Source: Artemisia argyi (Eukaryota; Streptophyta; Magnoliopsida; Asterales; Asteraceae). From it: a stretch of DNA of 64,000 bases. The position numbers were made by a program, and so were the translations under genes. Where the stretch lies: contig CM060684.1 of the NCBI GenBank assembly GCA_030686995.1, positions 9,859,897-9,923,896 of the forward strand, given 5' to 3'. Of this stretch, positions 35,965 through 50,575 are shown one piece after another (position 1 is the first letter of the stretch; every line of letters begins with the position of its first letter). The notes under the pieces were generated by a model. It saw only the letters and a program-made list of their open reading frames with translations, made no database searches and had not been told where the DNA came from.

Positions 35965-36709
35965 ATTATATTGAATTATTTCAAATTAATACTTGCATGA
36001 AATTTATTTTTCTTTCATTTCACCTTTTCTGAGTCTAGAAATCTATTTCGCACAAAACTAAAGATTGGGAAAATTTATTTGCTTTGCATAAAATTTTTTT
36101 TTGTAAAACTCAATCAATTTTCTCTAAAAATTATTCTCACAATCTAGGAACCCCATGAAGACCATTTTCCTTGCATTGTTGACTAATTCTAAAAACATTA
36201 TATTTCAAAATCATGCATAAACTCTCACATAAATTGTCAAGGTATATAATCTAATATATGTCTTTGACATTCATGATCGAGCAAAAATTGAATCAAGGAG
36301 ATTATTTGGATTGTTTCTTAGGATCGCTATTTCTTTTTGCTTCTAGGAGTCGAAACAATCACAACCCCACATTTGTTGCATATAGACACTCACTAGGACA
36401 AATTCACTAATAATGGTGTCATCTTGATCCATCACTAGTTTTTCACTCACTAAGATCCTTGCCTTCAATCTAAGATAGGTTCCTTAGGAAGCTTAAGTGT
36501 GCTTGCCTTTGTTTACCTCCTATTGCTTATTATGTGTTGATTATTTGCTCTTTTGCTTATATGCTTTTGCATGCATGCTATATCTTGATTAGATTAGACT
36601 CTATATTGCCTAAGAGAATTGAACTTGGTTGAATTCTAATCCAAACACATAACCTTTCTGCAAATTTTCTGCCAAAAACCCAATTCTGGCAACCTGGGAA
36701 TCACCAGAT
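35965..36709 (+). other. Spacer between Copia-2 pol and ORF3 module
   Basis: About 750 bases, AT-rich, without an ORF I can support. It leads into the internal palindrome module. Confidence 0.6.
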
Positions 36710-36784
36710 GGGCGGCCCCCTTAATTTTGTAAGGCGGCACCCTTAATAATTAAGGGGACCGCCCCCTAATTAAGGGGACCGGCC
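36710..36784 (+). promoter_or_regulatory. Internal copy of the LTR palindrome module
   Basis: GGCGGCCCCCTTAATT (36711-36726), GGCGGCACCCTTAAT (36733-36747), ATTAAGGGGACCGCC (36749-36763) and AATTAAGGGGACCGGCC (36768-36784). This is the same order, orientation and spacing style as in the LTR U3 (30893-30966), but diverged, so it is not a recent gene-conversion copy. It sits about 180 bases upstream of ORF3. Confidence 0.78.
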
Positions 36785-36918
36785 ATCTGATGGTCGGGTT
36801 TACAGAATCTTTTCTGCTTTTTAGCCCATTTCAACCTACATTTCCCAATTTTAACCAACACACTTTGTCCAAATCTTCCTACAAACCTTATCCATCCTTA
36901 AATACACAAATCTTACAC

Positions 36919-36926
36919 TATAAATA
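36919..36926 (+). promoter_or_regulatory. TATA box upstream of ORF3
   Basis: TATAAATA, a strong consensus. A start about 30 bases downstream would fall near 36950, just before the ORF3 ATG at 36961. A second candidate, TTAAATAC (36898-36905), matches the LTR core box. Confidence 0.5.
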
Positions 36927-36960
36927 TCCCCAATCCTCAAAACTATCCATTCATCCCATC

Positions 36961-37593
36961 ATGAACTCTCCAAACAAACCAAGATCAAAAGCCTCAAGGC
37001 TAGCAAGGATGACGGAAAAACCCGTTTGACGAAGAAAAAGCCCTCGAAACAAATCCATCATAACCAATGAGATTGGAAGTCATTCAACACCTCCAACTTC
37101 TTACTTCCCAAACTTTACCTCAAACCCACAAGGTCATTCATTTGATCCTCTTTACAAACCATACAACATTGGTCAACCATCAAACTACAATTCCAACTAC
37201 ACAAATCCAAACCATCCATACCAAACCTATGATCCTCCTCACATTGCCACGGAAAAGCAAAAGTTCCGTGATGAAATAAACCAAATCCATGATCTTAGTG
37301 ATCTCCTTGCCATGCATCTTGCACAACGCAACAAAGGGCAACCTCCATCATCACCCTATGCAAATTGCCTTCCCCACTCTCTCAATTTGGATCAAGTCAC
37401 CAACCACACTCACTTTTGCCCTTGTTGCATATTCCTTCAAAAACAAATCCTCTACTTGAGTGAAGATATTTCTTGGATTGAATATCTTCTCACTCTTAAT
37501 CATCCAATACCACCCTTAACACGATACAACATCGTGAGATCCACCTCTTCCGCTCCATACACATCCCCATATCCCTCTCCATCTAACAATTAA
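36961..37593 (+). pseudogene. Copia-2 third ORF (Pro/Ser/Asn-rich, Cys/His cluster), one stop
   Basis: One frame of 210 codons from ATG 36961 to TAA 37591-37593, broken only by TGA at 37027-37029 (codon 23). Codon use and composition look protein-coding. The N-terminus is basic (KPRSKASRLARM; then RRKSPRNKS). A Tyr/Asn/Pro-rich stretch follows (codons about 45-80), then a likely amphipathic helix (about 85-110), then a cluster C136-x2-H139 ... H149-x-H151-x-C153-x-C155-C156 that could bind zinc, and a Pro/Ser-rich end. I do not recognise it. Sireviruses often carry an env-like or accessory ORF here, but I see no signal peptide or membrane segment, so env is not supported. It is sense-oriented and has its own upstream promoter-like module. 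Confidence 0.55.
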
Positions 37594-37867
37594 GCTTCAT
37601 GCTTATGTTATCCTTCAAGCAAATAAAACAATCAACCATGAGTTGCAAGCAAGTCCAAGTGCTCTTTCTAGGCAATACAGGACTATGTCTTTTCATTTGT
37701 TTTATTATGATTAATATGCCTTAAGCATATTAAATGTTGTAATGCTTTCTATGATGCTTGAATGAATCTATTTTTTATCTATTGCTTTGCATGTAGACTT
37801 GCCTTGCTCTCTTCTAATATTTTGTGTAGCCAAGATTTCCATAGCTCATCTCCTTGGTGCTCTCAAA

Positions 37868-38017
37868 TGAGGGGGAGTATACATCAAGGGGGAGCTTTAA
37901 CCTTTTTGATTTTACAAAAAGGGGGAGAAGAGAATGTTAAACTCTAAATCCTTGTCTAAAAATTAATTTTTAGACCTAATGAGTTTAAGGTTTTGTAATC
38001 ATCAAAAAGGGGGAGAT
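37868..38017 (+). other. Multiple polypurine tracts, Copia-2
   Basis: GAGGGGGAG near 37868, AAGGGGGAG near 37886, AAAAAGGGGGAGAAG at 37916-37930, and AAAAAGGGGGAGAT abutting the 3' LTR at 38018. The last is the functional PPT by position. Several upstream copies are a trait I associate with Sireviruses. Confidence 0.8.
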
Positions 38018-39344
38018 TGTTGACATAAATAATGTCTTAAAACATTGTTAGCTTATTAACAATGTCTCTATGTTTTGATAATTACAAAGCATAAACTCAT
38101 TAATCTAAAACTTATGTCGTAAACAAGTTTTTAGCGCTTAACATTTGTCTTTACATCCAAATCACTTAAGGTATGAATAAACAAAGTGTTTATTGCATTC
38201 TATGATCAAAGGAACAATTTTCTTAAACACTAGACTTTTTATAAAATGTCACAAAACATTTTATATCTTTTACAAAACATTTTTGGAATTAAAGTAATAT
38301 GTTTAATTCATTATAAATATATGAATTCAAATTTCCAACCAAAAATGGCAAATCTAATCCAGAAAAACCTTCCCCACAAAAAAACAAATAAACCCAACGT
38401 TCAGGAGGGCGGCCCCCTTAATTTTACTAGGCGGCCCCCTTAATCATTAAGGGGACCGGCCTACAATTAAGGGGACCGGCCACGCTCCAGAACAGTATTT
38501 TCCCCCCCTTTAAATACTGATTCATCCCTCAGATTTTTCTCACCTTTTGCACTTCTAAACTTTCTGATCCAGATCTAATTATCTATTCTCTCATCCTTTG
38601 ATCATAAGTGTATATATATTCTTTGTTTCAAAGTGATCCAATTTCCATCCTCTCAAGTGCAAGAGAAGAATACTTCTATCTTCCTAGACAAGAAGTATTA
38701 CAACTTGTTGTGATCTCCACATCAAAGTTGTTGGTGTAACATCAAGATTATTTACATACTCGTTGTGAAGATTGTTGTGAATATTTGCTTGTAGATAGTT
38801 GTGTTAGATATAGATTGTGTGATTAGTTGATAGCTTGGTGTGAAGAAGAAAAGCTAGGAAATCTATTGGTGTGAAGAAGCTAGGTGTGAAGTAGATTGAT
38901 TTGAAGAAGGTGTGTAGAAGGTGTGACTTAGGTGTGAAGGTGTTGTGGTGAGATTATTGGTGTGTAGATTGATGTGTAAATTGGTGTGTAGATTGGTGTG
39001 AATATTGGTGTGTAAATTGGTGTGTACGGTTTTCTCCGCAATAAGGGAGCTTGTTGATATAGTGAAGAAAACTCTCGAGTTAGGTGCTCGGGGAGTGGAG
39101 TAGGGCAAGGAAGGTGTCCTTGTAGCCGAACCACTATAAATCTCTTGTCTCGCGGTTCGATATTTCCATCTCTTACTTATTATTGTTACTTATCATTAAT
39201 ATATATTTCGTATTGATACTTGTTTATATTGTGCAAGACTTGAGATCACATATTATCGAATCTAAGTTTTAAAACACTAAAACTATTTTTACAACTAATT
39301 AAAAAGACGTAAAACTATTCAACCCCCCCTTCTAGTTTTCCACA
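38018..39344 (+). repeat. Copia-2 3' LTR
   Basis: 1,327 bases, TGTTGACAT...TTCCACA, followed by AAGTT. Differs from the 5' LTR by about a dozen substitutions and by C-run lengths near the palindrome module. Confidence 0.95.
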
Positions 39345-39354
39345 AAGTTATTGG

Positions 39355-39680
39355 AATTGGGACTGTTATAATTCTACTAATTATAGTAAGTTTTTAAAGG
39401 GTTTTGGAATCGTCTTAATAGTTAGATTCAGTGGTGATTAGGATTGTTTTAATGGCTGCCTTAATTATTAAAGGATTTTTATGACTGTTTTAATTGCAGA
39501 ATTCAAAGTGTTTGAGACTGTTTTTAATAGCTGAATTGATGGGTGCTTGAAACTGTCTTGATAGCTGAATTCAAGGGTGTTTGAGACTATTTCAATTGCT
39601 AATTTTAGGGGTGTTTGGAACTGTAATAATAGCCGAATACAAGGGTGTTGCGACTGTTTTTAATAGGCATTGTTATTGCA
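39355..39680 (+). repeat. Helitron minisatellite, about 50-bp degenerate units
   Basis: Six or seven units built around GAATTCAAGGGTGTTTGAGACTG and TTTTAATAGCTG words, quite diverged. Close to the Helitron 3' end. Confidence 0.65.
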
Positions 39681-39791
39681 AAATAAATTTGACTTATACT
39701 AAATTAACAGATAAATTAACAGATGTAAAGTTCAAAACATTTTAAGACAATATATTAGGTATTAAATACAAGAAAATTTTTATGTTAAAAC

Positions 39792-39819
39792 CCCGTGCAT
39801 GCACGGGTATTATAACTAG
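39792..39819 (+). other. Helitron 3' terminus: hairpin plus CTAG
   Basis: CCCGTGCATGCACGGG, then TATTATAA, then CTAG followed by T. Matches the Helitron rule of a short GC-rich hairpin a few bases before CTRR, with insertion before a host T. Confidence 0.85.
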
Positions 39820-40244
39820 TAAAAGTTACAAGTATTACTTTTTTTTTTTGAATACAGGTATCATCGTATATCAATATTTATATGACTGCAATTTTGTTTA
39901 TGTAAAAGTTGTATTTTGCATGGAGCAACCAAATGTATTTTCTTGAATGCAACAAAAGAATATCGATGTGTAACTTTTTTGAAAGGTTTTTTAAACACAA
40001 GAGTGTTCACACGGCCTATTCAGACTTAACAAAAAAATTCGATTGATATGAGAAAAGTCCTATACTGAACAATTCATGCAATTTCAACCATTTATTTTTT
40101 AACAAATAGATAACCTTTTTTTTTCTTTTTTTTTTAAATTCAAATATCTCGCAAACCGTTAATCTTTACGCGAAATTAATTATACCATCGCGACGAGAAT
40201 TAAATTATCTTTCTATATATATGCATTTCTATATACTTTCGAAG
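39820..40244. other. Host sequence between Helitron and LINE tail
   Basis: AT-rich with several T runs. Its first 20 or so bases (AAAAGTTACAAGTATTACTTT) resemble repeat unit C near 28872, supporting it as the continuation of the array after Helitron insertion. No gene seen. Confidence 0.5.
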
Positions 40245-40308
40245 AATTATTATTATTATTATTATGTTTTTGAACGGTGGATTTATTAGAAACTGGCAAG
40301 TTGCTAGA
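40245..40308 (-). mobile_element. LINE 3' tail, left of the Tekay insertion
   Basis: On the minus strand this reads CTAGCAACTTGCCAG, then AATAAATCCACCGTTCAAAAAC and an (AAT)n run. That looks like a LINE 3' UTR with a polyadenylation-like AATAAA and a simple-repeat tail. It is contiguous, once the Tekay element and one CTAGA are removed, with the LINE C-terminal coding fragment at 54257-54634. Confidence 0.5.
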
Positions 40309-40697
40309 TGTGACAACCGGCAGTTTAGGGAGCTATTTTAAAAACCCGCATTTCAATTTAAGTTCGTTTATAATTTTTATTTGAAATTTTCATTTCACAA
40401 CGAACTTGTAAGACCTATTTTATGGATATTTTAATTAACGACGTTATGGAATTCGTGAATTATGTTCATAATTCATTTTTGATTATATGATCGGTGATGT
40501 ATATTTGAATTCTCACTTGGTACTACGTTGACTTTGGCACTAGGATTACCTAACGACAATTTTATGATTCGTCTTAACGAGTCCGATATATTTTTAATTA
40601 TTTACGAGAGGTTCTCGAGTGATATTGAAATTTTAAAATGAGTTCGGGTTCGGGCCACATGTTTTTACAATTACCCGCGTTACCCGCTCCACCGTAA

Positions 40698-40787
<90 letters not shown>

Positions 40788-42228
40788 CATTTATAAAAAA
40801 AAATAAAAAAAAAAATAAAAAATAAATAAAAGAGTAAACTACTAAAATCGTCCTTGTGCCTACTGCTTTTCAAACCACACACAAAAACAAACCCAACTTT
40901 AATATCTCTCTCACCTCTCATCTCTCTTTTCCTCTCTTTGATAACCCTAGCCGCCGCCGACCACTATTCCGGCCACCACCGCCGTATTTCCGATCCCCCA
41001 ACAAAACTAACACCACCATTTTATTCCTCTCTTTCCCCTCTTTCTTTTGGTATAAGAAACTCATCCTAGAACCATCATTAACACCACCAAATCTATATTT
41101 ATCCATCTGAATTTGTGATACTTTTCTAGATCCGAGCGTTTGGAGGATTTAGAAGGTGAGAAAAAGCTTTTCAAGGGTTTTGGGAGCCACGAATTGGCTT
41201 TATTTCGTGGCTACACGGATAATTTTTGGAGAATCGAATTGGTTTTCGAATAGAAATGATGTTTTCGTGATTAAAAACTAGTTTGGTATCCGGGTTTCAT
41301 GGTTTGGTCGTGGTTGACTCGGAACTGAGAGCAAGCTCTCGGCTTATTTCTTCTTTTTTTTGGTTCGAAGCCCTCGTATGGCTTTGGTTCTTGGTGATGA
41401 TTGATTGTTAGATTGTGGTCGAGGGAGTTGTGTCCTCGATCCGAGCTATCCGAGGCCCTTGTGGTCTCGGGGTTTCATTCTTGTGCTCGTATGCCATGCC
41501 GAGACCCTCATGGGGTTCTCGATTAGTTGTGGTTCGAGCCTCGGCTCGTATGGTTTTTGTGGTTCGACCCTTGTGGGTCGCGGCCTTGAGCCGTGTAGTA
41601 TTTTTCTTGTTGCCGAATTGAACATTTGGGTCGAATGGAGTATATGATTTCTTGGTTAAGCTCTTGTGAGCTATATATTACTTGTGTTTGGTTCGAGTCC
41701 TAATGACTCGCGGTTCGGAGCCGAGACTCAAGTGAGTCGAGGGCTCGGGTCGGCTTGGTAAACCGACCCACACATTAACTTTGTTAATGTTATTATTTGT
41801 ATAATTGTGAACTTGTTTATTTTGTTGTTGTGGTATTTATTTCTCGGCCGAATACATGTGGGTCGAATTGGATATTGATATTGGTATTTGAGGAGTTGTT
41901 GACGAGAGTGATTGGGGACCGATTGTGAGACGGTCGTTAGATTGACGGAGATAGGTTAGTCGGGTGCCGTAGTCGGACCTTATTGTTGTAGCCCGTGGTT
42001 TGAGATTGTGATTGGACGGAGATTTGTTATTTATGACTTTTGTTTATTATTGGACTTGGACAATGAGCCGAGAGTCATGACTCGGACATATGACCATTTC
42101 GTATAACTCAATAACTATTAAAAATTGAAACGAGAATAATAAAACTCGTAATAATAATTATTGATAATATGAACGTTTATATGAAAGTATATACGTGAAT
42201 AACGTATATATATAACTATATAAACGCG

Positions 42229-42270
<42 letters not shown>

Positions 42271-43986
42271 CACGAGTCGTATTATAAATAATACGATTAG
42301 ATATATATTAGGCTACGAAAGTGGCGTAATATTATTAAACGTATTATTATTATAAAAATTGTGTTATAAAACGGGAAACTCCCGACAATTATGAAACGTT
42401 TAATAAAATGTTATTTCGGATATATAACGAATAAACTTATTGAGTTAGGCGAAATTGTTGTCACTCGGGTCCAGGTAAGTTATTATTTGCGACATTCGTG
42501 TTGTCACGGATATATGACGACTAATATAGACGTTTTCTATAATTTAATAACCACTTAACCGTAAGGTTGAGCCGGGTTGTTTGGTTATACGAAATAAATA
42601 TATTAGTGGGTATCGTATCCTACGACGCCCATAGGTTGTAGTATATGTAAAGTGTAATAGATTGCGAGTGTATATATCGGGAAATCTGGCCAATTTGACG
42701 ATATATATGACGAATTTATTAAACTATGATATATATACTATATAGTGATTATGTGCTATGTGCTTTAGGTTGGGTGTAATCTTGGAACGGGATGTTACGT
42801 AAATAAATATGAGGATTATCAAATCGACGGATTTGGTACACTTTGGCGATTTATTTAAATGATATATTGGGCTAATATTTGATCTATAGTTTATTTTATC
42901 TTTCTATGTGTGATCTTGTTGGTTTGTTTTGAGTCGACCCACCACCCGTATGGATACCAAACGCAAATACACCAAACTAATACGAAATGGATTTTCGGAA
43001 ATAAATCGGATTCTCGTCCGGGTTTGGGAATATTATATATTTGAGGAAATGATTTCTGAAAGAGTTAATATTGTTAGGTCGTGCCAAGTCCGTAGTTGCT
43101 GTTTCGTGAGTTATCATACATCTTATTTCTACGTACCTCGTCTTGCTATTTTCTGGACTTGAGGTGAGTCATAGCCCCACTTTTTACTCTCGAACTATGT
43201 TTTCAACGATTGGGGTGAGAAACGTGCAAATCATTTATGTGGACTATTATCGCTTCTATATTCTTTCTAAAACTTGCTATGCATACGGACTAGGATGTAT
43301 GGTCAGCTTTAGTCACTTCTTATGTGTACTATTCAAGGTTGGCTTATTTGTTATTGTCAGCTTTAGTCACACGGTTCGTGTGTACTATTCAAGGTTGGCT
43401 TACTTAGATACTGTAGTGTGCACCTATAGGTTATTATACTTCGGAGGTTATCCGAGTTATTATTGGTATTGCGGGGGCTAACCGAATATCTATGATAGTA
43501 CGGAAGGGTATCCGTGTGTTTTGTTATTGCGGAAGGGTATCCGTGTGTTATGTTGAGAGCAGAGGGTACCCGCAGGCTTTTAGCGAATCCTTAGTCTAGC
43601 TAGCAAGCGTTTTGCGTATATGTCCACTATATTATTAGTTGAATTTAAACCTATGATCTCACCAACGAAACCTGACTTTTAGCACGTTTTCTCAGGTAAT
43701 TAAGTGTTGAGGTGCATGCTTGGATTGGAAGGCTCGGCTAAGGCACACGGTTCATGGATCTATTTTTCTAAACTCTGATAATTAAAATTGGACCTATTGT
43801 TATTTTATTTTGGGCCTGACTCTGAATGATGTTGGGATAAATGTAAACTTTAAAACCCCGTTTTGGTTGTGTTTTTATTATGTTTACTTTATCTCGTTCT
43901 ATATTGTCTTGTGTTGGATACCAATCCCCGTAGTACCCCGAAAGCTTGTTGAGTCTTCCGCTGTATCAAATTTTGGGGGTGTTACA
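40309..43986 (+). repeat. Tekay-like 5' LTR
   Basis: 3,678 bases. Contains an (ATT)n microsatellite (about 40698-40790), a (TAA)n run (about 42231-42270), and short GGAAGGGTATCCGTGTG repeats near 43500-43560. Short ORFs at 40854-41110, 41405-41647 and 42929-44016 recur in the other LTR, have no family resemblance and are not called. Confidence 0.95.
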
Positions 43987-43989
43987 GAT

Positions 43990-44002
43990 TGGTATCAGAG
44001 CC
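43990..44002 (+). other. Tekay-like primer binding site
   Basis: TGGTATCAGAGCC, three bases after the LTR end; initiator-Met tRNA type. Confidence 0.92.
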
Positions 44003-44019
44003 AAGGTTATAGATAACTA

Positions 44020-44021
44020 GG
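44020..44021 (+). other. Candidate splice donor after the PBS
   Basis: CTAG|GTAAATAA at 44017-44028 matches the plant donor consensus AG|GTAA. It lies 18 bases past the PBS, upstream of both the extra ORF and gag. Candidate acceptors end at 44379 and 45830. Confidence 0.4.
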
Positions 44022-44382
44022 TAAATAAACGCCTAAACTATAACCGTATTTTAATAGAAAATGATCCTTGACTACCGCCCGCCAGCCCGCCAAGCCGAAG
44101 CATCTTCTATTATTTGAGGTATTATGGGATATTTGAGATGATTGCTAGATTTGGGATTTATTGAGATGATTGGAGGTTTATGGATTTTAGTAATAAGATG
44201 GCGTTCTCGAGGAATTATATGGTCTATATGTTTTATAAACATTTTAGTAATGCGGTGTTTGAAATTCTTTTATTAAGATTATATGTGAAATTATTTGATG
44301 AGTATATTTGGTACGATTTTATGAGTTGTGATTTAAGTTGTTTTGAAACACTTACACCTACCCTACGCCGTTGTCACAGACT

Positions 44383-45483
44383 ATGGCCTCCCATATGCCT
44401 GATGTCGTCGAGGACATACTTACTGCACCAGTTTTACCTGCACAGTTCACTATGGCATCTGATGACCCTTACCAGATGGCCATGTCTTCAGCTATTGTAT
44501 CACAGGCAGCTTCTACTTCAGCACTACCTGTTGCATCTACGCAGGGACCCTCATCTTCTCTAGGGCTCCCTGGTACATCGAGGCAGCTTACTCTTCATCA
44601 GGCTTTGGCTCGTGTGGCACCTCGCTTTGCCCACCGAGCTACGGCACGCATGTCGGTACGCCCTACTCCATCACCTTTACAGATTGATGCTCATACTCTT
44701 CTGTCTGAGGCGCCACTCACATCATTGCGTCGTCGTCCTAGATCACCTACTACATCTTCACATGGTTCACCTAGTAGGAGACGACGAGTGATGAGGTACT
44801 CTTCCGATGAGGAGGAGGAGTACGAGGGTGAGGATGAGGCTGATGACCCTGAGCGGGAGGATGACCCTCAGGAGGCTGAGCATGGTGATGATGATGACCC
44901 TGAGGAGGAGGATGACCCTCAGGAGGATGAGATGCCTGATGATGATGATGATGAGTTAGCACCACCAGCTCAGGCTGAGGAGCCTGATTTACCTGTACAC
45001 CCGATTGAGCCCGATTCACCTGATCATCCGTTCTTTTTTGAGTTGCCACCTGGTAGTCCCGTTGAGTCGGATGCATCTTCTGAGGTTTCTTCTGAGCATG
45101 CAGAGTTGGGTGAGGTTGGCAGGTTGTGGGCTCGGATTACTGAGCTTAGTGACAGAGTTGCACGTGTATCTGATCGACTTGAGAGAGTTATTGGAGAGTT
45201 TTTAGCGGATTTGAGAGTTGATTTGACTGTCGCTGTGGGCAGGGCTACTGAGCTGAGGAGAGTTATGATGGATGTCCACGAGCATATCGATAGTTTGCAG
45301 CGAGGATTCGTTACTGCTCGTGAGGCCGACCGCAAGCTTTGGCAAAGGAATGCCGAGCTAGAGAAGGAAGTGGCTGACCTCAAGAGAGACCGAGACACCC
45401 ATAGCGTGGAGTTAGGATCGTTATGGAGGGATCTTGATGGCTTGAGGCAGGAGTTGAGGATTCTCCGTCAGCCACGTGGCTAG
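44383..45483 (+). CDS. Extra ORF upstream of gag (acidic, coiled-coil protein)
   Basis: Intact 366-codon ORF between the 5' LTR and gag, sense orientation. I chose ATG 44383; the frame is open a few codons further but only with a TTG. Regions: Ala/Ser/Thr/Pro-rich N-terminus (1-110) with TARMSVRPTPSP at 88-99; two Arg clusters (RRRPR 116-120, RRRR 132-135) like a bipartite nuclear signal, followed by SSDEEEE, a CK2-type site; a long Asp/Glu-rich stretch (142-200); a Pro-rich linker (200-235); and a C-terminal helix with regular Leu/Val heptads (about 245-363), a probable coiled coil. There are no Cys/His knuckles and no enzymatic motif. It is the only large ORF in the element free of stops. 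I recall similar ORFs with a TARMS-like motif beside gag-pol in Asteraceae genomes, but know of no function. A nucleic-acid or gag partner role is conjecture. Confidence 0.72.
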   Translation: MASHMPDVVEDILTAPVLPAQFTMASDDPYQMAMSSAIVSQAASTSALPVASTQGPSSSLGLPGTSRQLTLHQALARVAPRFAHRATARMSVRPTPSPLQIDAHTLLSEAPLTSLRRRPRSPTTSSHGSPSRRRRVMRYSSDEEEEYEGEDEADDPEREDDPQEAEHGDDDDPEEEDDPQEDEMPDDDDDELAPPAQAEEPDLPVHPIEPDSPDHPFFFELPPGSPVESDASSEVSSEHAELGEVGRLWARITELSDRVARVSDRLERVIGEFLADLRVDLTVAVGRATELRRVMMDVHEHIDSLQRGFVTAREADRKLWQRNAELEKEVADLKRDRDTHSVELGSLWRDLDGLRQELRILRQPRG

Positions 45484-45834
45484 TTGTTTGAGTTATATTA
45501 TCTTGTTGCTTTCTTAGCCGAGGAGTGTTCGGTTAGAAAAGCTAGTTATCATATTTTGATGTATTTTGTTCGGTATTCGTCTCTTTTGGAACGATTAGTA
45601 TGTTTTGTGTTATCCGTTAGTTGGAACGATATAGATCGCTATTGTATGGTTGATGGTTATTAGTATATGGTATTATGTGATTTTGGGTGTTATGGAAATT
45701 GAGTCCTTATTCGCTTATTGTTACGTGGCGTGATGTTGCTATTCTTTCCATGACTTGATTTCGTTGAGATGTTTTGTAGAGCATATCGATAAGTTCTATT
45801 GGAGACTCATGAACTTGTGTGATGTTACAGATCA
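45484..45834 (+). other. Spacer between extra ORF and gag, with candidate acceptor
   Basis: 351 bases with stops in all frames. It ends TGTGATGTTACAG|ATCAATG: a plausible 3' splice site (AG at 45829-45830) four bases before the gag ATG. A similar GTTGTCACAG|ACTATG arrangement precedes the extra ORF (AG at 44378-44379). Confidence 0.45.
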
Positions 45835-50522
<4,688 letters not shown>

Positions 50523-50564
50523 ATGAATTTTTCCGAGTGAAACCCGGGACGGGTTTCCTTCTGA

Positions 50565-50575
50565 GACTGGGAGGA
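50565..50575 (+). other. Tekay-like polypurine tract
   Basis: GACTGGGAGGA immediately before the 3' LTR start TGTGACAACC at 50576. Confidence 0.85.

Larger units (their letters stand above)
30504..39344 (+). mobile_element. Sirevirus-type Ty1/Copia retrotransposon (Copia-2)
   Basis: Starts TGTTGACATAAATAATG and ends CTAGTTTTCCACA; flanked by AAGTT at 30499-30503 and 39345-39349. LTRs are 1,328 and 1,327 bases with about a dozen substitutions counted by eye, so the insertion is fairly young. The iMet-type PBS, RT wording (QIYVDDIIFGST, GELNFFLGLQIKQ), repeated GGGGGAG purine tracts before the 3' LTR, repeated palindromes in the LTR and an extra ORF after pol all fit the Sirevirus (SIRE/Maximus) lineage. 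Gag-pol carries a deletion and a stop. Confidence 0.95.
28920..39819 (+). mobile_element. Non-autonomous Helitron, split by the Sirevirus element
   Basis: The 3' end has the full Helitron signature: a perfect 16-base palindrome CCCGTGCATGCACGGG (39792-39807), eight bases, then CTAG (39816-39819) followed by host T. The proposed 5' end is TCTTTTATATAATAC at 28920, preceded by host A, exactly where repeat unit C is interrupted. Without the Sirevirus (30504-39344) and its duplicated AAGTT, the element is about 2.05 kb. It contains no Rep/helicase ORF, so it is non-autonomous. A minisatellite near the 3' end (39355-39680) is a common Helitron trait. The 3' end is firm; the 5' end is inferred from the repeat break. 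Confidence 0.72.

Noticed and set aside
40698..40790. Long (ATT)n tract as a centromeric or regulatory feature
   Set aside because: A microsatellite inside the LTR, varying in length between the two LTRs; nothing further supports a function.
40854..41110. Pro/Ser-rich ORFs in the Tekay-like LTR (also 51110-51405)
   Set aside because: LTR sequence duplicated by retrotransposition; several overlapping frames, no family resemblance.
42929..43481. ORFs in the distal Tekay-like LTR (repeated at 53118-53815)
   Set aside because: Same reason: LTR copies without coding signature, although some are over 100 codons.
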